This document shows, one piece after another, positions 7,787 through 17,361 of a stretch of 64,000 nucleotides of DNA (its first letter is position 1; each line of letters begins with the position of its first letter). This stretch comes from Desulfovermiculus sp041686195. GTDB lineage: Bacteria > Desulfobacterota > Desulfovibrionia > Desulfovibrionales > Desulfothermaceae. The notes beneath the pieces are model-generated. The model was not told the origin of the DNA. It ran no database searches and was given only the letters and a program-made list of their open reading frames with translations. The stretch spans positions 151,759 to 215,758 of the forward strand of contig JAWLEI010000001.1 in assembly GCA_041686195.1 (NCBI GenBank), in the 5' to 3' direction. Position numbers and translations under genes: made by a program.

Positions 7787-10690
7787 CTATCTCTGCCCGC
7801 CCCCCGGCCAGTCCACTGCCAATTGGACCAGCTTTTTGGCCTTGTTGTAAAATAGAATATGCTCATTGTCCCGGCCGTGCAGATACAGGCCCAAGGTCAA
7901 AGCCACGTCCTCCTGGCAATAATCCATGATCTTGTCCACCTTCCCCTCTTTCCACCAGCGCACTGCCTGCAACCCGTTCCCGGTTTTATGGACCCCCAGG
8001 GTGGCCCCGGCCAGATGGTCCAAAGACAGGCCATAGCCTAACCTGGAGCGTATATCCTGCAGCAGGTCCAGTGTAGGCAGACGATGCAGCGAGTTTTGGG
8101 TATAAGGGCCTAAGACCTGATAGTCAAAGCGCCGGATATTAAAACCAATGACCAGGTCCACTTTCATCAGGCGGCGGATCAAATCCGGTATATCCTGTTC
8201 GGCAAAGGGAATATACTCTTTTTGCTCGGAATCATAGAGCACAGCGCAACTCACCCCCATATCCCGGGCCTTGTTCCATCCTCCTACTTCCTGGGCCGAT
8301 CGCTGGGTCTCAATATCAAATACAGCAAAATGGAGTGATTTTTGTTTGCTGCTGTGTTGCTGCTGCGTGGTTGTGGACGTTTTTGGAATGTGCACAGCCC
8401 AGGATTGGACCGCTTTTCTGACCGGGGGGGAGGCATCATAGCCCAGACTGTGTTCCAGAATATACCCGGCGGCCTGCTTGTCCAGCGGTCGATTCCCGGC
8501 CCCGCACTTGGGGGAGTGCACACAGGCCGGGCAACCGGCCTGGCACGGGCAGGTCTTGACCGCATGCAGGGTCTGATCAAGCAAGGTCTTGATCCGAACA
8601 AAGGCCTGTCTGGTCAGCCCCACCCCACCCGGGATCCCGTCATAGACAAAAACCGCTGCCGTCCCCAAACTCGGATGGTGAGGCTGGGCGATTCCGCCCA
8701 GGTCATTCCGATCGGCCAATACCAGCAGGGGCATGAGCCCGATCATGGCATGTTCCAGGGCATGGATGCCGCCCATGAAATGCAGCCTGGCTGCCTCGAT
8801 CTTGTCCCGGATCTGCGGGGAGATCTGAACCCACAGGCCGTCGGTCTCAAAGACAAAAGGATCCAGGTCCAGAGGGAAGACATCGATCAATCTGTGTCCC
8901 CTGGTTAAACGTTTTTCATACCCGATAATGCGGACCGTCACCCGCAACCGGCCATAAGAGACCCGGGCTGCTCCAATGGTCGTCGTTTCCTGGCAGGAGA
9001 GAATCTCGGTTTCCTTTTCTGTGCGGACCCGGGTGTAGTAGTTGACCTGGCACGGAGTAGCGACCACAGTCCCGTTTTCAGCCTGCAGATCATCGATGAC
9101 ATAGGTCCGCCCCCGGTGCAGATATACTGCTCCCGGATGTGTCTCATGACAGGCCCGGAAATGATCTATGCTTCCGATGATCCGTCCGCTGGCCTGATCA
9201 ATAATACTTAAAGTCCGTCCCGATCCGCGCAAATTGACCCGACTTGCCACCTGGGGATCCAGAGCAAAATACCGGTTCCCATCTTGACTCTGACCCAAAA
9301 GTCCGGACTGGAAAAGCCGGGATACAGATTTTTGGACCTCGGATTCCTGCATCAGGGGCTCGTTCCGGTGCAGGGCATGATCAGAAGCCGCACACTGAAC
9401 ATGTGTATCCATGATCACCGGATTGAAGGGATTGATCACCGCGTCCTCTGGAGGCAGCTCAAAAAAGAGTTTGGGATGGGTCATAAAGTACTGGTCCAGA
9501 TTGTCTTCATGACCGATCATGGCCACCAGACTGTCCTGCTGCTGCCGTCCCACCCGACCCCCGCGCTGCCAGGTGGCCATGATCGACCCTGGATAACCGA
9601 CCAGAATGCACACATCCAGACCGCCTATATCTATGCCCAGTTCGAGGGCACTGGTGGCGATGACAGCCAGGATTTCTCCCTTGCTCATCTTAATTTCAAT
9701 CTCCCTGCGCTCACTGGGCAGGAAGCCGGAGCGATACGCGCTGATACGTCCCGCCATGCCCGGGCAGCGACGTTTGGCCCACAAGGCGATAAGTTCCGTC
9801 ATCTTTCTGGATTGGGTATAGACGATTGTCCGCAAGCCTTTTTCCATGCTGGCCTGAAGGAGATGCAGTGCGCTATGTGCCGCTCCGTGCAAAGGGTTGA
9901 TAAACAGAAAATGCCGTCTTCCCTGCGGCGCGCCGCTCTGATCCACGACTTCCACCGGCAGTCCGGTCACGTTCCGGGCCAGCTGCCCAGGATTGCCGAT
10001 GGTCGCCGAACAAAAAACAAAGGTCGGATGAGCACCGTATCGAGCGCAAATGCGCTGTAAGCGGCGAAAGACCCAGGCCATGTTCGAACCCATGACTCCC
10101 CGGTAGGTATGTACTTCGTCCACAACCACATAATCCAGATGAGACCACAGACGAGCCCATTGCTGGTGGCTGGAGAGCAGGCTTAAATGCAGCATCTCCG
10201 GATTGGTCAAAAGCATGTGCGGAGGATTTTTGCGCAGCGCTGCTCTGTGCGGGGTTGGGGTATCCCCGTCATAGACCGCGGCCTGAGGCCTGATGCGCCC
10301 CGGCCAGACTGCAGTAAGCTCATTTATGCCTCGCAGCTGATCCTGGGCCAGGGCCTTGAGTGGAAACAGGAACAGGGAGCGACTCTGCGGACTGGATGCG
10401 ATTCTTTCCAATACCGGCAGGGAATAGATCAGGCTTTTGCCACTGGCCGTGGGGGTGGCTATGACCGTGTGTCGACCGAGACGGATCAGGTCCATGGCCC
10501 GGGCCTGGTGGGAATAGAGACTGAAAATGCCCTTGTCCTGAAGCATACCCAAAACCTCAGGAGGCCATGGTCTGTGCACATTTTGCAGGCAAGCCTGAGA
10601 TGGGGCAAAGACCTCTTCATGGACAATGTGCGGACCCACTTGCTCCATTGCGCGCAGATCCTGGACAAAGGCCGGAATAGGGGAGAGCAT
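7787..10690 (-). CDS. MrfA-like superfamily 2 helicase fused to a MrfB-like exonuclease domain
   Basis: A 967-residue protein. The N-terminal part is a DEAD/H helicase with Walker A ATPTASGKS (78-86), DEVH (191-194) and a helicase C domain with GRVGRQQQ; it carries the DUF1998-type cysteine cluster CPCQAGCPACVHSPKC near residue 715. This is the YprA/MrfA architecture. After a linker, the last about 180 residues form an RNase H-like DEDDy exonuclease: FDIET, GFNIRRFDY and YCQED supply the acidic residues. In Bacillus MrfA and the exonuclease MrfB are separate proteins that repair mitomycin C damage; here both are joined. The start is 7 nt after the response regulator stop codon. Confidence 0.85.
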   Translation of the reverse strand: MLSPIPAFVQDLRAMEQVGPHIVHEEVFAPSQACLQNVHRPWPPEVLGMLQDKGIFSLYSHQARAMDLIRLGRHTVIATPTASGKSLIYSLPVLERIASSPQSRSLFLFPLKALAQDQLRGINELTAVWPGRIRPQAAVYDGDTPTPHRAALRKNPPHMLLTNPEMLHLSLLSSHQQWARLWSHLDYVVVDEVHTYRGVMGSNMAWVFRRLQRICARYGAHPTFVFCSATIGNPGQLARNVTGLPVEVVDQSGAPQGRRHFLFINPLHGAAHSALHLLQASMEKGLRTIVYTQSRKMTELIALWAKRRCPGMAGRISAYRSGFLPSERREIEIKMSKGEILAVIATSALELGIDIGGLDVCILVGYPGSIMATWQRGGRVGRQQQDSLVAMIGHEDNLDQYFMTHPKLFFELPPEDAVINPFNPVIMDTHVQCAASDHALHRNEPLMQESEVQKSVSRLFQSGLLGQSQDGNRYFALDPQVASRVNLRGSGRTLSIIDQASGRIIGSIDHFRACHETHPGAVYLHRGRTYVIDDLQAENGTVVATPCQVNYYTRVRTEKETEILSCQETTTIGAARVSYGRLRVTVRIIGYEKRLTRGHRLIDVFPLDLDPFVFETDGLWVQISPQIRDKIEAARLHFMGGIHALEHAMIGLMPLLVLADRNDLGGIAQPHHPSLGTAAVFVYDGIPGGVGLTRQAFVRIKTLLDQTLHAVKTCPCQAGCPACVHSPKCGAGNRPLDKQAAGYILEHSLGYDASPPVRKAVQSWAVHIPKTSTTTQQQHSSKQKSLHFAVFDIETQRSAQEVGGWNKARDMGVSCAVLYDSEQKEYIPFAEQDIPDLIRRLMKVDLVIGFNIRRFDYQVLGPYTQNSLHRLPTLDLLQDIRSRLGYGLSLDHLAGATLGVHKTGNGLQAVRWWKEGKVDKIMDYCQEDVALTLGLYLHGRDNEHILFYNKAKKLVQLAVDWPGGGQR

Positions 10691-10697
10691 ATCTATT

Positions 10698-12074
10698 TTA
10701 TTGTTTGCCGGAAATATTGTATTTTTTTAGCTTGTACTGTAAAAGGCTCTTGGAAATGCCCAAGCTCTCGGCCGCCTTGACTTGAACGAAGCTGCACCGG
10801 ACCAAGGCCCTGCGGATCAAGGCGGCCTCGATTTTCTCCAGGGTATCCCCCAGATTAATCTCTGTGGGCAGCAGATCGGCCGCGCTTTTGAACTGCGTGG
10901 ATTCCTCTTTGAGTTCAGCCGGCAGATCCTCCATGCCGATGCTCTCTCCTCGAGCCAGAACAACGCACCGCTCAATCACATTTTCCAACTGCCGGACATT
11001 CCCCGGCCAGTGATAGGCGGTGAGCGCCTGCATGGCCATTGGATCAATCCCGTTCACCTGTTTTGCATTTTCCTTACTGAACTCCTGCAGAAACTGAGCA
11101 GCCAAAAGAGGGATGTCCTCCACCCGTTCCCGCAAGGGCGGGATATGGATGTTGACCACATTTAAACGATAAAAGAGGTCTTCCCGGAAACGGCCTTGCT
11201 CCACCTCCTGCTGCAGATCCTTGTTCGTGGCCGCCACCAGCCTGATATCCACGTGTATGGACTCGCTCCCTCCAACCCGCTCAAAAGCGTGTTCCTGAAT
11301 GACCCTGAGCAGCTTTACCTGGGTGTCAAAGGACAGCTCACCGATCTCGTCCAAAAAAAGGGTGCCGGTGTGGGCCAGTTCGAACCGGCCGCGTTTCTTG
11401 ACTGTGGCCCCGGTAAACGACCCCTTCTCGTGCCCAAAGAGCTCACTCTCCATAACTCCTGGATTCAAGGCCATGCAGTTGACGGAAATAAATGGTCCAT
11501 CCTTGCGATTGGAGGCATAGTGCAGGGCCTTGGCGATGAGCTCCTTGCCGGTTCCGGATTCGCCGGTAATAAGGACATTGCTTGTACTTGGAGCCACTCT
11601 GGCCACAAGATCCAGTATCTGTCGGATTCCCTGACTGCGGCCGATAATATTGTGCGTGCCGTGCCTGTCTTGCAGACTCTGGCGCAAAAGGCGGTTTTGC
11701 TGTTCAGCCTCGCTCATCTTCACCGCCTTGTGCACCGAAAGCAACAATTCATCATTGGAAAAAGGCTTGGCTATGTAGTCAAAGGCTCCGCACCGCATGG
11801 CCTGAACCGCACCATCAATACTGCCGTATGCAGTCATGATAAGTACCGGGATATAGGGATAGTTCTTCCTGATGTGCTCCAGGACATCCTGGCCGCTTAC
11901 CCTGGGCATCTTCATGTCGGTGATGACCACATCCACGTCAGATTCTGACAGGTACTCCAGAGCCAGTTCCGGATCCTGCAAAGTGGTCACACTGTAGCCT
12001 TCGTCCGCGAGCAGGGTATCCAGGAGCAGCAGATAGTTTTGTTCGTCATCGATTACCAATATATTTGCAGGCAT
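10698..12074 (-). CDS. Sigma-54-dependent response regulator (NtrC family)
   Basis: A 458-residue activator with receiver domain (phosphoacceptor Asp53 in ITDMKMP, Lys104), AAA+ ATPase with Walker A GESGTGKE (171-178), the sigma-54 contact loop GSFTGA (218-223, Ser in place of the common Ala) and Walker B TLFLDEIGE, and a Fis-type helix-turn-helix at the C-terminus (VKAAESLGISKSLLQYKLKKY). It would open sigma-54 promoters after phosphorylation by the kinase encoded 17 nt upstream. It is co-directional with the helicase-nuclease gene. Confidence 0.95.
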   Translation of the reverse strand: MPANILVIDDEQNYLLLLDTLLADEGYSVTTLQDPELALEYLSESDVDVVITDMKMPRVSGQDVLEHIRKNYPYIPVLIMTAYGSIDGAVQAMRCGAFDYIAKPFSNDELLLSVHKAVKMSEAEQQNRLLRQSLQDRHGTHNIIGRSQGIRQILDLVARVAPSTSNVLITGESGTGKELIAKALHYASNRKDGPFISVNCMALNPGVMESELFGHEKGSFTGATVKKRGRFELAHTGTLFLDEIGELSFDTQVKLLRVIQEHAFERVGGSESIHVDIRLVAATNKDLQQEVEQGRFREDLFYRLNVVNIHIPPLRERVEDIPLLAAQFLQEFSKENAKQVNGIDPMAMQALTAYHWPGNVRQLENVIERCVVLARGESIGMEDLPAELKEESTQFKSAADLLPTEINLGDTLEKIEAALIRRALVRCSFVQVKAAESLGISKSLLQYKLKKYNISGKQ

Positions 12075-12091
12075 GGCTGCATTTACTCCTT

Positions 12092-13537
12092 TTATTCGGG
12101 AAAGATAATTTCCACCCGGCCTCCGCCTTCAGGATTTTTGTCCAAATGCATCAAGGCCCCATGGTTGGAGATAATCGTGGACACTATAGCCAGCCCCAAA
12201 CCTGTACCGGTATCCTTGGTAGTAAAGAATGGCTCCACGTATTTTTGATTCATTTCAGGGTCAAAGCCCGGGCCTTGATCATCTATGACCAATTTTCTCT
12301 CCTTGTCGTCCCAGGATATCCTGACCTCTCCAGAGCCGGACATCGCCTGGCAGGCATTGGCCAGCAGGTTGTATATGGCCCGGTAGAGAAGATCCTTGTC
12401 CCCTTTGACTTGGGCTGTCTCCGGAACATCGCACATGACCTGGATGTCATTTTTATTCAGTTCATGTTCCAAAAAATCAACCGCTTGGCCGACAATGGTG
12501 CCCAGAGACACCGAGTTCATTTTCGGTTCCTTGGGCCGGGCATAATCGAGAAAATCGTTCACGGTCCGGCTTAATCTTCTGGATTCATCAAAAATGGCTT
12601 GGGCCAGTCTGTATCCCACGTCATTGGCCTGGGCCGAGCGCTTGGAAAGCAATTCCGCACTGCTTTGAATAATTCCCAGGGGATTGCGTATTTCGTGAGC
12701 AATGCTGGCCAGCATACGTCCCATGCTGGCCAGCTTTTCATTCTGATGGAGTTCCCGCTCCAGGCGTTCTTTCTCCTGGATTCGTTCCGCAATGAGCCGA
12801 TCCGCCCTTCGAATGATCATGTACAAAAGCAAAAACAGGATCATGGCTGAGACCAGGATGACCACAGTCACCAATACCTGAAATGCCCGTATCTTTTCAT
12901 AATCATCTGTGATGTCCTGAGTGAACTGTAAGACACCGATCACCGTTCCCTTATGGGCCGGAGACAGGCTTTGCTCGGTCCGCAGGGGGAAAGTGGTCTT
13001 GAGCACATAGCTCTGAGGGGGCAAATTCAACCGCAGATAGGACCACCAGGACATATTGGTATTTTGAACCACATATGTGGTCTTGCCTTCTACAGCCGAA
13101 CTCATATCTTCAGTATCAAGGGCCTGGGTCCCCAGCAACTCCTCCTCTTCTGCATAAGATACCCGGCCCTGGAGATCGTATATCTGAAGCTTGAGGATCT
13201 TGAACCCATGTATGGTATAATCGATGATTTTATCCAATCGTTCATACTGGGCCTTGTTTTTAAGCTGTACCCGGCCAAAGCCTAACATGGTTGGCAGGGT
13301 GAAGCGCTGATATATCTGGTGGTTTAAATTTTCGGCCAAAAGACGGGAAAACTCCTTATCCTTGGTCACCACTGACCGTTCTGCATAATTGCCTATGACC
13401 ACAACCATAAACAAAGATGCGCAAAGGATAAGGAGCAGGGAACTCCAGGACAAAAACTTAACCAACTGAAAAGGATGGGCTGGATTGGGGGTAAATGGAG
13501 TACGCACACACACCTTGCAGGAAATGGACCTTTCCAC
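12092..13537 (-). CDS. Membrane sensor histidine kinase
   Basis: A 481-residue kinase with two transmembrane segments (about 30-50 and 220-243) enclosing a periplasmic sensor region of about 170 residues of no recognised fold. The HisKA H-box is SIAHEIRNPLG with His281, followed by an N-box (LANACQAM), G1 (DDQGPGFDP) and G2 (GTGLGLAI) of the HATPase domain. It lies just upstream of the NtrC-type regulator and is its probable partner. The stimulus is unknown. Confidence 0.93.
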   Translation of the reverse strand: MERSISCKVCVRTPFTPNPAHPFQLVKFLSWSSLLLILCASLFMVVVIGNYAERSVVTKDKEFSRLLAENLNHQIYQRFTLPTMLGFGRVQLKNKAQYERLDKIIDYTIHGFKILKLQIYDLQGRVSYAEEEELLGTQALDTEDMSSAVEGKTTYVVQNTNMSWWSYLRLNLPPQSYVLKTTFPLRTEQSLSPAHKGTVIGVLQFTQDITDDYEKIRAFQVLVTVVILVSAMILFLLLYMIIRRADRLIAERIQEKERLERELHQNEKLASMGRMLASIAHEIRNPLGIIQSSAELLSKRSAQANDVGYRLAQAIFDESRRLSRTVNDFLDYARPKEPKMNSVSLGTIVGQAVDFLEHELNKNDIQVMCDVPETAQVKGDKDLLYRAIYNLLANACQAMSGSGEVRISWDDKERKLVIDDQGPGFDPEMNQKYVEPFFTTKDTGTGLGLAIVSTIISNHGALMHLDKNPEGGGRVEIIFPE

Positions 13538-13609
13538 TTGTTATAAATTTACCTTCTGCTCTCTGAGCAGACAGTCTAAAAATAAAATGAATGACCTCAT
13601 ATTGCAACC

Positions 13610-14092
13610 TTACAGGTCATAAATTGTCTCATCTATCACCGGAGGTCTCTGCATGCGCCCTCCCCGTCTGGCCATTGTAAAAAGCTCGTCATTTTCCAAA
13701 ACATCGCTCAGATCGGCTTCCACTTGATCCGGGTCTTCTCCTGCTTCCAGACGGCGCATGGCCTCTTGCATGCCCGGACCCATCTCCAGTCCGGTAGCCG
13801 AACACAGCCGTTTCATTAATTGGGCAGCCTGCCTGGGGTCGTCTTCATCCATCCCTTCCGCTTCCCGGGCCATCAACTGCATGGCCTGCTCCATCCTGGA
13901 TTCATCAATATCCGGCATGCCGTTCTGATCGTCCTCGCTTCGATTTTTGGAAATGGAAAAGACCGATGCCCTGCGCTCCAATCCGGCTCTTTTGCATCGG
14001 GGACACTCGGGCCTGCTTGTGGTGTTCACCCGAGGGGTAAAAAAATTAAATATCATATGGCAATCAGGGCAGTAAAATTCGTAAATAGGCAT
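13610..14092 (-). CDS. FmdB-family zinc ribbon protein
   Basis: A 160-residue protein that begins MPIYEFYCPDCHMIFNFF, the hallmark of FmdB-family putative regulators, with a zinc ribbon CPDC ... CPRC in the first 40 residues. The rest is acidic and Met/Glu-rich (many DED, MEQAMQL and EAGEDPDQ stretches) and longer than usual for the family. GAGGAGGAA precedes the ATG. Function is unknown; FmdB was named from a formamidase operon regulator. Confidence 0.75.
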   Translation of the reverse strand: MPIYEFYCPDCHMIFNFFTPRVNTTSRPECPRCKRAGLERRASVFSISKNRSEDDQNGMPDIDESRMEQAMQLMAREAEGMDEDDPRQAAQLMKRLCSATGLEMGPGMQEAMRRLEAGEDPDQVEADLSDVLENDELFTMARRGGRMQRPPVIDETIYDL

Positions 14093-14351
14093 GGCGCTTC
14101 CTCCTCATTCCCAAGTTTGTAGCCGATCTTGGCCTGAAAATGATCGCTTGACAAGAAGCTGGTCCGGATTAATTGCTTTTTGTAAGCCCCAGCCAGCCAA
14201 CGTCAAGTGGCAGGCTGCAGCAAAACTTTCTGGTATTCGGGCTGAACAAGCAGGTGCTTCCAATCTGGACGAAAAGACGGGTTTCAGGTATGTTCAAAAC
14301 TTGAGTAACCCAAGCTTCATAGGCAATCTTGTAATATTTTTGGAGGTTATT

Positions 14352-15644
14352 ATGTCATCCACGCGTACCTATCAGGCCGATTTTGAACAGTGCCTGAAAG
14401 TTGGCCGACCGCCAAATGTAAAATCCCTTTTCCCCAACTCCAAGGCCCTGCTGGTCAGCGGCAAGTATATAGACCGGGCCATGTTGCGAAAGGGACAGGC
14501 CATTTGCCTGGCCGCCAACGCCAGAAACTCATTTGTGCTCAAAGGGGCCCTTCTTGGGGCCCAACGGACCAATGCCGGTTTGATCATAGAAATAGCCAAA
14601 AGCGAGGGTGGGGCCAATGCCTATTGTCCGGTCAGCCTGTGGACTATCGCCCGCCAGGTGGATGCAGCCTGCAATGAGCTGGGAATAACAGTCCCTGTGG
14701 CTGTTCATGCCGATCATTACGGAACCAAAAACCAGGCCGACATAGAAGCGGCCAAGACTGAAATCCCCACGCTCTTCGAGTCCGGCATTACGTCCATCGC
14801 CATAGACGCCTCCCACCTCCCCGATGATCAAAACCTTCTGGCCAGCATCGAGCTCAACCCCCAGGTTCCGGACTGGGCCGGACTGGAGACAGAGGTGGGC
14901 GAAATCAAGGGCAAGGCCGGGCTGTCCACACCGGAAGAAGCCCTGTTTCTCATCCGCGGCCTCAATGCCCACGACATCTTCCCGGACTGGATCGCCCTCA
15001 ACAACGGCTCTACCCACGGCCTGGAGGCCACTGGAGACGATATCGATGTCGCCTTGACCCAGAAAATCCATCAGGCCCTGCTCCCTTACAAGGTATCTGG
15101 TGCCCAGCACGGGACCTCTGGAAACAGCTCCCAGCATCTGCGGGAAATCGCGGAAAAGACCCGGACCACCAAGGCCAACGTGGCCACTGCCCTGCAAATG
15201 ATCTCCTGGGGAGTCAAGGTCAACGACTACGGCAATGCCCTCCTGGATGAACAGGGCAATTTCATCAAGGTTCCTGGCCAGGGCATGAGTGACGAACTGT
15301 GGCAGGAGATGAGCGCCTATGCCGCGGAAAAAGGACTCAAAGGGGGAGACTGCAAAAAGCTCAACCTGCCCTTTGAAAACAAGCTCCTCGGCCAACCCAA
15401 GGAGATAAGGGACCGCATGATCGAGGCTGTGGCTGAATTTACGGCCTGGCTGATACGGGATGTGTTCAACTCCCGGGACACGGCTCCTCTGGTAATTGAA
15501 GACATCCTCCAGGCCAATTTACCGGACCCCGGTCCCAAGGCGGAACGGATCGAAGATCCGGAGGACTGGACCAGGGACAAAATCATCCAGCGGGCCAAGA
15601 CTCTCAATGCAGACAAAGGCCCAGCCGGAGATTTTGACGATTAA
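14352..15644 (+). CDS. Class II (ketose-bisphosphate) aldolase family protein
   Basis: A 430-residue cytoplasmic protein related to zinc-dependent class II fructose-bisphosphate aldolases. Seen are the VAVHADHYGT segment (equivalent of the metal-binding HLDH motif), IDASHLPDDQN, NNGSTHG and SGAQHGTSGNSSQ. It is longer than E. coli Fba (about 360). The open frame runs back to 14091 but the start is set at 14352, with TGGAGGT 5-11 nt upstream. The exact substrate cannot be read from sequence. The following unknown genes may be co-transcribed. Confidence 0.7.
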   Translation: MSSTRTYQADFEQCLKVGRPPNVKSLFPNSKALLVSGKYIDRAMLRKGQAICLAANARNSFVLKGALLGAQRTNAGLIIEIAKSEGGANAYCPVSLWTIARQVDAACNELGITVPVAVHADHYGTKNQADIEAAKTEIPTLFESGITSIAIDASHLPDDQNLLASIELNPQVPDWAGLETEVGEIKGKAGLSTPEEALFLIRGLNAHDIFPDWIALNNGSTHGLEATGDDIDVALTQKIHQALLPYKVSGAQHGTSGNSSQHLREIAEKTRTTKANVATALQMISWGVKVNDYGNALLDEQGNFIKVPGQGMSDELWQEMSAYAAEKGLKGGDCKKLNLPFENKLLGQPKEIRDRMIEAVAEFTAWLIRDVFNSRDTAPLVIEDILQANLPDPGPKAERIEDPEDWTRDKIIQRAKTLNADKGPAGDFDD

Positions 15645-15709
15645 TTCATGGCCTTGACCGCCGAGAATATGCCCGCGCTCAGCGCGGGCTGCTTTGCCCT
15701 GGAGTTCAT

Positions 15710-16111
15710 ATGCACGCATCAAGTATTTCCCTGCGCCAGCTGGCCAAAGTCAGAAAGCGGCCCCTGCACCTTCATTGCCGCAATCTCCTGGAGAAAGCCG
15801 GACAGGAAGTGAACCATTCCACCATCGGAGCCCCGGAGCTTATGCTCTGGACCCTGGAATCCAAACGAAAAGACGTTGATCCTGATTTTGATCTCTCCTT
15901 TCAGGAAATTGTGTACATGATCCAGGACAAACCGAGTCTCGTGCTCTCCCTGCTTGAGCCCGAGAACCAGGGTCAGCAGGAAGAGGTGCTCTCGGAAATT
16001 CTGTCCCAACAAGACCCCCGGCAGGCAGGTCTGGCCCTGCTCAGACATCTCAAGCAGCGCATGGACAGCCTGGTGGACAGCAGAGATGAGAACAGAGATG
16101 AGTACATGTAA
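15710..16111 (+). CDS. Uncharacterised protein
   Basis: A 133-residue protein I do not recognise. It is rich in Leu, Gln, Asp and Glu, lacks Cys pairs and membrane segments, and ends in a charged tail (DSRDENRDEYM). Its reading frame overlaps the following gene by about 26 nt, which suggests translational coupling. Codon use is like the neighbours. Confidence 0.55.
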   Translation: MHASSISLRQLAKVRKRPLHLHCRNLLEKAGQEVNHSTIGAPELMLWTLESKRKDVDPDFDLSFQEIVYMIQDKPSLVLSLLEPENQGQQEEVLSEILSQQDPRQAGLALLRHLKQRMDSLVDSRDENRDEYM

Positions 16112-16571
16112 GGGCCGAGTCCTTTATCTCAAATCCAGGCTGGAGGGAAAAAAGGAGACATCCGGGTCCGGTCCGCGCATCATCCTGCGCGGAAATGAGC
16201 TGTATCGCCTGTTGTCTCTTATCAACAAGATCAAGTGGGGACGAGAGCTGAATGCAGCCGACGAACATGATTTGCAGGAAATAGAGGACATCGAACAGGG
16301 AAAACGTCCGCTGCTTCACGCCGAGAAGCGTTTTTTTCCTCCGGCCTTTTCCCGGCATGATGAACATGGCCTGTTGTGCTGGTTTCAGGACTTGGGCAAA
16401 GGCCCCTTGAGGGCACTCTCGGCAGAGGAAACTGCTTTCTGGAGACAGGTGGGGCCGATTGGATTTCATGGCTACTTGCGCCTGGACGGAACCATACAGG
16501 CCTATCTCTTATCTGGATGTGAGGAGAGCTCCATCCCTGCCGCCTATTTGAGCCCGGACCCAAAATACTAA
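16086..16571 (+). CDS. Uncharacterised protein
   Basis: A 161-residue protein of unknown function, soluble, with alternating basic and acidic segments and several Trp/Phe in the second half (LLCWFQDLGKG, FWRQVGPIGFHGYL). Start 16086 follows GGTGGA by 8 nt; 16098 is an alternative. It overlaps the preceding unknown gene, and the pair is probably one transcription unit. The next gene downstream converges on the other strand. Confidence 0.5.
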   Translation: MRTEMSTCKGRVLYLKSRLEGKKETSGSGPRIILRGNELYRLLSLINKIKWGRELNAADEHDLQEIEDIEQGKRPLLHAEKRFFPPAFSRHDEHGLLCWFQDLGKGPLRALSAEETAFWRQVGPIGFHGYLRLDGTIQAYLLSGCEESSIPAAYLSPDPKY

Positions 16572-16602
16572 TGGGTGCAGGATATTCCTTCAAATTGGGA
16601 TC

Positions 16603-17361
16603 TCACGCGGCCTGGGGCACAACCAGCGGATGGCCGTTAAGGGTATGTATGTCCACCGCTAGCCCGTACACAGATTCCACCATCTCCCCGGTGACCGCGC
16701 TGACAGGACCAGCAAAATATATGGCCCCATCCTTGAGCAGCAGGACACTATCTGCAAAACGAAGAGCTGAGTTAAGATCGTGCATGGTCATAACCGCAGC
16801 GACTCTGTGTTCACTGACCACCCGACGGATAATGCCCAGAATCTCCATCTGATTTTTCAGATCCAGGGAACTTGTCGGTTCGTCCAGAAGCAGGAGGTTT
16901 GGCTCTTGGACCAGAGCCCGGGCCAGAGCCACCTTCTGTAATTCCCCTCCGCTGAGCTGATCGATAAAACGCAGGGAAAGCCATTCCAGGTCCAAACGCT
17001 TCAAAGCCGCATTGACCATACTTAAGTCATGATCAGAAACAGACCAGCGCACATAGGGTTTGCGGCCCATGAGCACGGCATCAAACACAGTCAGCCTGCA
17101 GGCTTCGCTCTTTTGGGCCACATAACCGATGCTCTTGGCCACCTGCAGGGGAGACAGTTTGTAAACATCCTGGGCCTGGAGCATGACCGCCCCTTCCTTC
17201 GGACGCATGATCCCGTTTAAGCACTTGAGCAAAGTCGTCTTGCCCACTCCATTGGGCCCTAAAACGGCCACCAACTCGCCGGGATGGACCTCAAAGCTTA
17301 CTTTGCGCAATACTGGATGGCTATTGTAGGAGAAACGAACTCCTTGTACCTGTAGAATCAT
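16603..17361 (-). CDS. ABC transporter ATP-binding protein, iron-chelate/B12 importer type
   Basis: A 252-residue ATPase with Walker A GPNGVGKTT, Q-loop YVAQKSEA, signature LSGGELQ, Walker B LLLLDEPTS and switch His in MTMHDLN. It matches FecE/BtuD-type subunits. It overlaps the permease stop by one base, so three genes form one operon (binding protein, permease, ATPase). Confidence 0.93.
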   Translation of the reverse strand: MILQVQGVRFSYNSHPVLRKVSFEVHPGELVAVLGPNGVGKTTLLKCLNGIMRPKEGAVMLQAQDVYKLSPLQVAKSIGYVAQKSEACRLTVFDAVLMGRKPYVRWSVSDHDLSMVNAALKRLDLEWLSLRFIDQLSGGELQKVALARALVQEPNLLLLDEPTSSLDLKNQMEILGIIRRVVSEHRVAAVMTMHDLNSALRFADSVLLLKDGAIYFAGPVSAVTGEMVESVYGLAVDIHTLNGHPLVVPQAA

